Notes under the pieces: generated by a model
Told to the model about the DNA's origin: nothing
Seen by the model: the letters and a program-made list of their open reading frames with translations, nothing else
Database searches by the model: none
Source of the DNA: Candidatus Handelsmanbacteria bacterium
GTDB lineage: Bacteria > Latescibacterota > UBA2968 > UBA8231
Direction of reading: 5' to 3'
NCBI GenBank assembly: GCA_016867395.1
Contig: VGJS01000019.1
Location: 1-63,182, forward strand
DNA length: 63,182 nucleotides
Made by a program: the position numbers and the translations under genes
Shown here: positions 58,255-63,182 of the stretch, piece by piece
Numbering within the stretch: the stretch's first letter is position 1
How the letters are laid out: the number at the start of each line of letters is the position of its first letter

Positions 58255-58458
58255 TGGCGGGCGTCGGGGAGCGACCCACTTCAGCCTTTCCCAAGGCGCG
58301 CCCATCTCATCCCTTCCGCCCCCGCAACGCCCCATACGTTGGAGCGTTGCGTCCCCTCGCTCGCTCTGGCTCCGCTACCCCACCGCCCAACCAAGAGGAC
58401 TTCCCTACCCGACCTCTCCCCGGGAAAGGCTTCCGGGGGTATCTCCCTGCCGCAGTAA
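58255..58458 (+). repeat. Dispersed intergenic repeat, copy E
   Basis: GTCGGGGAGCGACCCACTTC, CCTTTCCCAAGGCGCG, CCCCCGCAACGCCCCATACG / GAGCGTTGCG palindrome (58320-58350), GTCCCCTCGCTCGCTC, GGCTCCGCTACCC, GAGGACTTCCC, CTCCCCGGGAAAGGC, TTCCGGGGGTATCTCCCTG and CCGCAGTAAATC. It follows the same order as copy D but lacks the AAACCAT/ATGGTGT hairpin. It lies between recN and xseB and may contain the recN promoter. Confidence 0.8.
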
Positions 58459-58459
58459 A

Positions 58460-58720
58460 TCACGGCTCCTCTTCTTCCCCGTCCATTTCGTCCCCGTCGA
58501 GGGATTCGAGGCGGAAGTTGCCCTCGCCATCCTCCTGTAATACCTGCACTCGCTGACGGGCCTGGTCGAGGTGGCGGGCGCACAGGCGCGAGGCGGCCAC
58601 GCCGCGCTCAAAGACTCGCAGGGCCTCCTCGAGGGAGAGGTCGCCCTCTTCGAGGCGGGCGGCGCTGTCCTCCAATTGAGAAAGGGCTTCCTCGAAGGAG
58701 GTGGGGGGTGCTTCACTCAT
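58460..58720 (-). CDS. xseB: Exodeoxyribonuclease VII small subunit
   Basis: 86 residues from ATG 58720. The core TSFEEALSQLEDSAARLEEGDLSLEEALRVFERGVAASRLC, read in parts, is the two-helix XseB coiled-coil hairpin, including the LEEALRxFERGV signature. The acidic tail (LDGDEMDGEEEEP) is common. XseB binds XseA to form the single-strand-specific exonuclease VII. It overlaps xseA by 8 bp. Its stop is next to the end of repeat copy E. Confidence 0.92.
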   Translation of the reverse strand: MSEAPPTSFEEALSQLEDSAARLEEGDLSLEEALRVFERGVAASRLCARHLDQARQRVQVLQEDGEGNFRLESLDGDEMDGEEEEP

Positions 58721-59927
58721 CGCGGACTTCCTCCACACGGCAAAGGGCCCGGCCCTGGGCGAAGCGCAGGACCAGGGGATCGCCCGGCTGCAACTCGGCG
58801 TGGCCGCGCACTGTCCCGCCGTCCGGGCGTTGGACGTAGGCAAAGCCCCGGCTCAGGTTGGCCAGGGGGCTGCGGGCCTCCAGGCGCAGGGCCGCCCGGT
58901 CGAGGCGCTCGGTCAGGTCCCGCAGCCGCTGGCCGAAGGCGCCGGCCAGGCTGTGGGTTTTTTCGTCGGCGTACTGGGTCCGCTCTTCGAGGAGGTCGCG
59001 CAGCCTTTCCCACAGGATCTGGGTAGAGTGCTGCTCCAGGCGCTGCTGCCGGGAGTTCAGGTCCTGTCCGAGGGCCCGGCCCAGGCGCTGGCGCCACTGG
59101 GCCACCTGCCTCCGCAGCTCGCCGTAGTCCTGGGCCACCACCTCGGCGGCGGCCGAGGGCGTGGCTGCCCGGTAGTCTGCCACGTAGTCGGCGATGGTGT
59201 AATCGACCTCGTGGCCCACCGCCGAAATCACCGGCCTGGCCGAGGCGTAGATGGCGCGGGCCACCACCTCCTCGTTGAAGCACCATAGATCCTCAGGCGA
59301 GCCGCCTCCGCGGCCGACGATCAATATATCCACCTCGCCATAGCGGTTCAAGTCGGCGATGCCCCGGGCGATCTCCTCGGCGGCGCCGGCTCCCTGCACC
59401 CTGGCGGGCCGCAGGATGAGCCGCACTCCGGGTGCCCGGCGGCCCAGCACCTGGATAATGTCGCGAATGGCCGCTCCGGTGGGCGAGGTGACCACCCCCA
59501 CCTGGCGCGGGAAGGAGGGCAGCGGGCGCTTGCGCTCTGGGGCGAAGAGCCCCTCGGCCTCGAGGCGGGCCTTGAGCCGCTCGAAGGCCAGGGCCAGTTC
59601 CCCCACCCCGGCCGGCTGCAGGCGCTGGGCGCGAAACTGGTAGTTGCCGCGGGGGGCGTAGACCGTAAGCTGGCCGTAGGCCATGACCTTTGTGCCCGCC
59701 TCCGGCGTAAAGCTCAGGCGGGCGCTTTTCCACATCACGCAGTCGAGTTGGCTGCCCTCGTCCTTGAGGGAGAAATAGCGGTGGCCCGAGGCGTGCTGGG
59801 TGAACTTGGAGACCTCGCCAATGATCCAGCAGGGGGGCAGGCTTTCGAGGATGTCCTTCACCTGGCTGGTGAGCTGGGAGATGGTGAGGGGGGCATCGAG
59901 GGCGAGGGCGGGGCCGACAAATTCCAT
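58713..59927 (-). CDS. xseA: Exodeoxyribonuclease VII large subunit
   Basis: 404 residues. N-terminal OB-fold SQLTSQVKDILESLPPCWII, GEVSKFTQHASGHRYFSLKD, then the catalytic domain with QVGVVTSPTGAAIRDIIQVL, VDILIVGRGGGSPEDLWCFN and PVISAVGHEVDYTIADYVAD, in parts (TIRxD-type residues). The long coiled-coil C-terminal part ends with LANLSRGFAYVQRPDGG. It forms exonuclease VII with XseB, acting in mismatch and crosslink repair. The upstream gap to the DapA-like gene is 44 bp. Confidence 0.95.
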   Translation of the reverse strand: MEFVGPALALDAPLTISQLTSQVKDILESLPPCWIIGEVSKFTQHASGHRYFSLKDEGSQLDCVMWKSARLSFTPEAGTKVMAYGQLTVYAPRGNYQFRAQRLQPAGVGELALAFERLKARLEAEGLFAPERKRPLPSFPRQVGVVTSPTGAAIRDIIQVLGRRAPGVRLILRPARVQGAGAAEEIARGIADLNRYGEVDILIVGRGGGSPEDLWCFNEEVVARAIYASARPVISAVGHEVDYTIADYVADYRAATPSAAAEVVAQDYGELRRQVAQWRQRLGRALGQDLNSRQQRLEQHSTQILWERLRDLLEERTQYADEKTHSLAGAFGQRLRDLTERLDRAALRLEARSPLANLSRGFAYVQRPDGGTVRGHAELQPGDPLVLRFAQGRALCRVEEVRDE

Positions 59928-59971
59928 AGGGGACGAGGGTACGGCGAGAGGGGGGTGGGGTCAAGGGCTCC

Positions 59972-60835
59972 TCAGCCCAGACCGATCTGCTCCATCGCCT
60001 GGTCGAGTTGGCGCAGGGCCTGGGCGTCGGGGGGCTCGGGGGAGGGGGCGCGGAAGTGGACGCAGCGGATGATGCCCAGGCGGCGCAGGACCTCCTTGTG
60101 GATGGGGGCCGGCACCCGCAAGAGGGGGGCGATGCGCTCCTCCCACACCCTGGCGGCCGCGACTTCCTCCCCTTGCTGCCACAGGTCCCACACCTGTCGG
60201 AAGGGGCGGGGCAGGTCCGGCCAGGGCATGGTCCCCTGTGTGCCGAGGCGGAGTTCGGCGATGAGGTGCAGGCCGCTGGCCCCGCCGAAAACGGTCACCA
60301 GCCCCGCCCCCTGTTTCACCCACTCCTCCACCCGCTCCACCGCCGGGGCGCCCTCTACCTTGGCATAGCGGACCCTCTCGCTTTCCCCGGCGATCTGCCG
60401 CATCAGCTCCCCGGAGATGGGCACCGCGGCGTCCTGGATCCAGACCGGCACGTGCACGGCGTCCGAGATGGCCTTGAAGTAGGCGCGGGTCTCGCTGGCC
60501 GGCACCCCGGCGGGCGGCACGGAAATCACCCCGTCGGCGCCGAGGTCCTCCAACTGGCGGCTGTAGAGGACAGCCGCATGGGTGGAGGGGGCTCCGGTGG
60601 TGGCGATGACCGGCACCCGCTTTCCGGTTTGGTCGATGACGATGCGGGTCACCTGCGCCCGCTCGTCCTCGGTGAGCTTGGCGAACTCCGTGGCTCCGGC
60701 CAGGCCGAAGCCGTGGACGCCGCCTTCGATATTGTACTCCACCAGCCGGCGCAGGCTCTCCTCGTCGATGCGGTCCTGCTCGTCGAAGGGGGTCACCAGG
60801 ATGGGGAAGAGACCCCGCATTCTAGCTGCGCTCAT
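59972..60835 (-). CDS. DapA/NanA-family (beta/alpha)8 aldolase or lyase
   Basis: 287 residues. LFPILVTPFDEQDRIDEESL is the usual start, GGVHGFGLAGATEFAKLTEDER gives the pyruvate-carboxylate-binding region (GTTGE-like, here GATEF), and the Schiff-base Lys is in RYAKVEGAP. The Tyr that dihydrodipicolinate synthase uses after beta-5 appears replaced (VWIQDAAVPIS), and no other lysine gene is near. So it is a non-canonical family member, probably cleaving a keto-acid such as a 2-keto-3-deoxy-sugar acid. It overlaps the amidohydrolase by 4 bp. Confidence 0.85.
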   Translation of the reverse strand: MSAARMRGLFPILVTPFDEQDRIDEESLRRLVEYNIEGGVHGFGLAGATEFAKLTEDERAQVTRIVIDQTGKRVPVIATTGAPSTHAAVLYSRQLEDLGADGVISVPPAGVPASETRAYFKAISDAVHVPVWIQDAAVPISGELMRQIAGESERVRYAKVEGAPAVERVEEWVKQGAGLVTVFGGASGLHLIAELRLGTQGTMPWPDLPRPFRQVWDLWQQGEEVAAARVWEERIAPLLRVPAPIHKEVLRRLGIIRCVHFRAPSPEPPDAQALRQLDQAMEQIGLG

Positions 60836-61698
60836 AACGCCCTCTGGCGGTCAAAGAAGAAATCCCCGGCGGTGCGGGTGAGGATTTGTTCGCGGTCGTC
60901 CGGGCTGAGGAAGGTGGCCCGGTCGCGGATGAGCGCCACGGCCGCCTCGTAGCTGTGGGGCGCCTTAGCCTGGTGGGGGCTGTCGCTCTCCCACATGCAG
61001 CGTTCCGGGCCAAAGGCCGCCGCCACCCGGCGGACCAGGGGGAGGAGATCGAGGTAGGGCGGGGTGCGGGCCCCCAGGGCGTAGAAGGCGCCCACCTTCA
61101 CCATCACCCGGGGGTGGCGGGCCAGGCGGCAGAGCGCCTCCAGGACTTCGTCGGCCGCGCCGCTCCGGCCCACCAGGCCGAGGTGGTCGATGATGACCGG
61201 GGCTCCGGGGAAGAGACCGCACATCCGGTCCAATTCGGGCAGATCGGGCGGGGACAGCAGGAAACTCAGGCCCAGGTCATGAGCCTCGGCGGCGGCGAAG
61301 ATCCTTTCGTACCCCGGATGGGCCATCCACGCCTCCTCGTCTCCCAGGAGCGGGCGGGTGCTGCGGCCCCGCAGGCGGAAGGCGACGATCCCCTGCTGGG
61401 CCAGGGCCCTCATGGTCTGGTCCGGCCCGGGCAGGGCCACATCGCAGATCGCCGGGACGATCCCGGTGCCCACAAAATGCCTGGGGTCGGCGGCGATGGT
61501 GTCGGCGATATAGGAGTGGTCTAGGCCGTACCAGGTCATCTGCACCAGGTTCCAGCGGGTGACACCCGAGGGCCGGGCGATGGCGGCCAGTTCCTCGGCT
61601 GAAAAGCTGGGGTACGAGAAGTCCTGGGAGGTGAAGCCGGGAGCCAGGGGATAACGCCGGGTGTTGGCGGTCCAGACGTGGACGTGGGCATCGATCAT
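60832..61698 (-). CDS. Amidohydrolase_2-type metal-dependent hydrolase
   Basis: 288 residues from ATG 61698 (MIDAHVHVW). The metal-dependent TIM-barrel shows DAHVHVWTAN (HxH), an HLGLVG-type His near 190 (VIIDHLGLVGR), and the late Asp in MWESDSPHQ. This is the aminocarboxymuconate-semialdehyde decarboxylase/lactonase-like branch of the amidohydrolase superfamily. Together with the DapA-like gene, overlapping by 4 bp, it could open a sugar lactone and cleave the resulting keto-acid, a plausible two-step route (inference). The upstream region to 62000 is mostly non-coding. Confidence 0.85.
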   Translation of the reverse strand: MIDAHVHVWTANTRRYPLAPGFTSQDFSYPSFSAEELAAIARPSGVTRWNLVQMTWYGLDHSYIADTIAADPRHFVGTGIVPAICDVALPGPDQTMRALAQQGIVAFRLRGRSTRPLLGDEEAWMAHPGYERIFAAAEAHDLGLSFLLSPPDLPELDRMCGLFPGAPVIIDHLGLVGRSGAADEVLEALCRLARHPRVMVKVGAFYALGARTPPYLDLLPLVRRVAAAFGPERCMWESDSPHQAKAPHSYEAAVALIRDRATFLSPDDREQILTRTAGDFFFDRQRAL

Positions 61699-61811
61699 GC
61701 GCAGTACAAAGGCGCAGACGGGGCCGGCTGTCAAGGGAAGGCAGAGAAGGAACTACGCGGGAGGCCCAGGGCTTTGGCGCCGGGTCAGGCGCGTTTCCAG
61801 GGCCGCTCCTT

Positions 61812-61945
61812 TTACGGGGTGAGGTGTTCCCATCTGCGGATCTGCTGGTAGTGGCGGGGGCAGTAAACGGCGGTCTGGGCCGGCTGCTGGCAAGTGTCGG
61901 CCTGGCACAAGGGCCGCCAGGTTTTTGACGGGTGATTTTGGACAT
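61812..61945 (-). pseudogene. Small zinc-finger-like gene, frameshifted
   Basis: ATG 61945 has a good AGGAGG ribosome site and begins MSKITRQKP. Another frame then reads TWRPLCQADTCQQPAQTAVY, CPRHYQQIRRWEHLTP and a TAA at 61812-61814. The C-x4-C...C-x2-H-Y-Q motif is that of short zinc-binding segments found next to HNH nucleases and HTH proteins. A frameshift near 61915 must join the parts. If real, it is a 45-residue protein; if not, a coincidence. Confidence 0.4.
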
Positions 61946-62036
61946 CGGGCCTCCTCCCAGTGGTGCCTCCCCAATGCAACAGAAATAGCTACCTGCACCT
62001 GTCCATGCGGAGAGGTGCCGCAACGGGCAGGGACAA

Positions 62037-62234
62037 CAGTTCCGCCTATAAGACGAATCGGGCTGGCAAAAAATTTGAAGGGGTAAAGATCGTCCTGCTC
62101 CACAACTGGGTCACGCCCCACAAGAGTCTGCGTTAAGGGCGACAGCCCCGTACTCCAGCGATGGCCTTGGGCTGGCCGATCAGGTGTGGACCTACCGCGA
62201 GTATATCTGTTTGCCGGTCCATCAAGATCTGAGG
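62037..62234 (+). pseudogene. Transposase C-terminal remnant
   Basis: The + strand reads AYKTNRAGKKFEGVKIVLLH, NWVTPHKSLR, a stop (62133-62135), PRTPAMAL and, after a shift, GLADQVWTYREYICLPVHQD. The layout (YN-x-VxPHxSLR, then TPAMAxGLTDxVWxxxEY) is the C-terminal end of a DDE transposase. It contains at least one stop and one frameshift, and ends where the IS481-like element begins, as if that element had inserted into it. Confidence 0.55.
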
Positions 62235-62935
62235 TGTACAAGTTAGGACTTAATCTGGCACTTTCCTATATTTGCACTACTGAAAGGAGGGTGTCAGATG
62301 ACGAGTTCAGAGAAGATCATCAAGAACAAGGTTGGGGTGCTGAAACTGGCCGAACGGCTGGGCAACGTGTGGCAAGCCTGCAAAATCATGGGCTACTCGC
62401 GGGATAGCTTCTACCGGTTCCAGGAGTTTTATGACCAGGGGGTGAGTTGGCCTTGCAGGATCTGAGCCGGCAGAAACCCTGCCCCAAGAACCGGGTGGAA
62501 GCGGCGGTGGAGGCGGGGGTGCTGCGCCTGGCCTTTGAGCAGCCGGCGTTGGGTCAGCAGCGGGTGTCCAACGAGCTGCGCAAGGAAGGGTTGTTGGTGT
62601 CGCCCGGTGAGGTGCGTGGGGTGTGGGTGCGGCATGATCTGGAGACCTATAAGAAACGGCTCAAAGCGCTGGAAGCGCGCATGGCCCAGGAGCAGTTGAT
62701 CCTCACCGAGGAACAACTCCAGGCGCTAGAGAAATCCAAGCAGGACAAGGAAGCCCACGGCGAGATCGAGACCCAGCACCCAGGCTATCGGGGTGCCCAG
62801 GACACCTACTACGTGGGCACTCTCAAGAAGATCGGGCGGATCTACCAACAGGCCTTCATCGACACCTACACCAAGGTGGCCCAGGCCAAGGTCGACGACC
62901 GCAAGAACGCCCTGGTCGCCGCCCGACCGAGCTTT
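62235..62935 (+). mobile_element. IS481-family-like element, frameshifted and 3'-truncated
   Basis: The left edge may be the TGTACAAGTTAGGACTTAAT segment at 62235, followed by AAAGGAGG and ATG 62298. The first ORF (SEKIIKNKVGVLKLAERLGN, YSRDSFYRFQEFYDQG) is the N-terminal HTH of an IS481 transposase. In the GGGGG run at 62438-62442 one base seems missing (-1 shift). The product goes on in another frame from 62447 as LQDLSRQKPCPKNRVEAAVE, LRHDLETYKKRL-like, GAQDTYYVGTLKKIGRIYQQ and FIDTYTKVAQAKVDDRKNAL. Here the first DDE-domain Asp (QDTYYVG) and the second (FIDTY) are seen. Similarity stops at about 62935, so the C-terminus and right end are lost. Confidence 0.75.
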
Positions 62936-62976
62936 TGTCAAATGTTGTGGATGGGGGCTGAGCGTATCCTGCCTGA

Positions 62977-63182
62977 TCAAGCGGCGTTTTTCCGTTCGCC
63001 ATCGACGAATATCGCCCCGGCAATGACGTGGTCGAGGAGGCGATAGCCGTGCAATCGCTGCCATCGTTTGTCCGCTTCCCGGGTCAGCTTGAAGGCCATG
63101 GTCAAGGGGGCCCGTCGGGAGCCACAGTTCTTGGTCTGACGGGTGCGGTGGCGCACGGTGCTGAAGGTCGATTCGATCGGGT
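62977..63182 (-). mobile_element. IS256-family transposase, C-terminal fragment cut by window edge
   Basis: The reverse strand from the window edge reads PIESTFSTVRHRTRQTKNCG, SRRAPLTMAFKLTREADKRW, RLHGYRLLDHVIAGAIFVDG to TGA at 62979-62977. This is the C-terminal end of an IS256/mutator-type transposase. Its frame is intact up to the edge. The 40 bp between this fragment and the truncated IS481-like element belong to neither clearly. Confidence 0.7.

Noticed and set aside
62435..62450. Programmed -1 frameshift in the IS481-like transposase
   Set aside because: IS481-type transposases are normally single ORFs, the site lacks a clear slippery heptamer with pseudoknot, and the element is truncated anyway.

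Overview
The window is G+C-rich bacterial chromosome with dense, often 4-bp-overlapping gene strings. The gene mix suggests an uncultured organotroph of the Latescibacterota/Poribacteria type, possibly in or near the FCB group. It holds three phytanoyl-CoA dioxygenase (PhyH) genes plus another 2OG-Fe(II) oxygenase, four Gfo/Idh/MocA dehydrogenases, enolase-superfamily genes, a GH4 enzyme, a creatininase-family amidohydrolase and a bacterial-microcompartment shell protein. This placement is inference: there is no rRNA, and no tRNA or CRISPR was found.

Layout. 1-1.05 kb: edge of a transposase gene (-) and a decayed hypothetical gene. 1.4-5.9 kb: PhyH with a small partner gene, phosphodiesterase, MFS transporter, sigma-70 factor and arfB. 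6.0-9.2 kb: dehydrogenase plus creatininase, then an AT-richer stretch with a structured element and a strong promoter that drives a cysteine-free S18 paralogue and a BMC shell protein with an extra C-terminal domain. 9.4-17.9 kb: sugar/amide catabolic block (dehydrogenase, unknown protein, GHMP kinase, acetamidase/formamidase, GH4, two SDRs, an esterase-like hydrolase, a small lipoprotein). 18.0-22.8 kb: ddl, an HTH/NuoB-like chimera with an internal stop, PhyH, a broken glpX, a dehydrogenase and an enolase-superfamily remnant. 22.9-29.0 kb: geranylgeranyl-reductase-like flavoprotein, htpG, proA, thioredoxin-like ferredoxin, two cold-shock genes with arrays of hairpins in their leaders, and rpsU. 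29.2-39.4 kb: oxygenases, MFS exporter, class A beta-lactamase-fold hydrolase, enolase-superfamily dehydratase behind a large folded leader, another enolase-superfamily remnant, a TIGR01777 epimerase, a HisC-like aminotransferase, a lipoprotein and an unknown protein. 39.4-45.3 kb: rRNA methyltransferase, transketolase and a transaldolase/glucose-6-phosphate isomerase fusion, a compact pentose-phosphate operon. 45.5-50.4 kb: decayed nucleoside transporter, and a polyprenyl-phosphate sugar-phosphate transferase with a P-loop protein and a dehydrogenase, divergent from a DegT aminotransferase. 50.6-55.6 kb: large secreted metallopeptidase/beta-propeller/barrel protein and small lipoproteins. 55.6-61.7 kb: VOC protein, CDP-alcohol phosphatidyltransferase, recN, xseB-xseA, a DapA-like lyase and an amidohydrolase. 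61.8-63.2 kb: degraded small gene and a nested graveyard of insertion sequences.

Two features run through the window. First, a dispersed intergenic repeat of about 160-290 bp occurs five times (about 1.05, 9.23, 45.3, 50.4 and 58.3 kb), always in the same orientation and with internal palindromes. Second, gene decay is frequent: at least nine loci carry frameshifts, nonsense codons, internal deletions or chimeric junctions. The least explained items are the S18-BMC pair with its apparent AUC start, the hairpin arrays in the cold-shock leaders, the folded leader before the enolase-superfamily gene, and the dispersed repeat.
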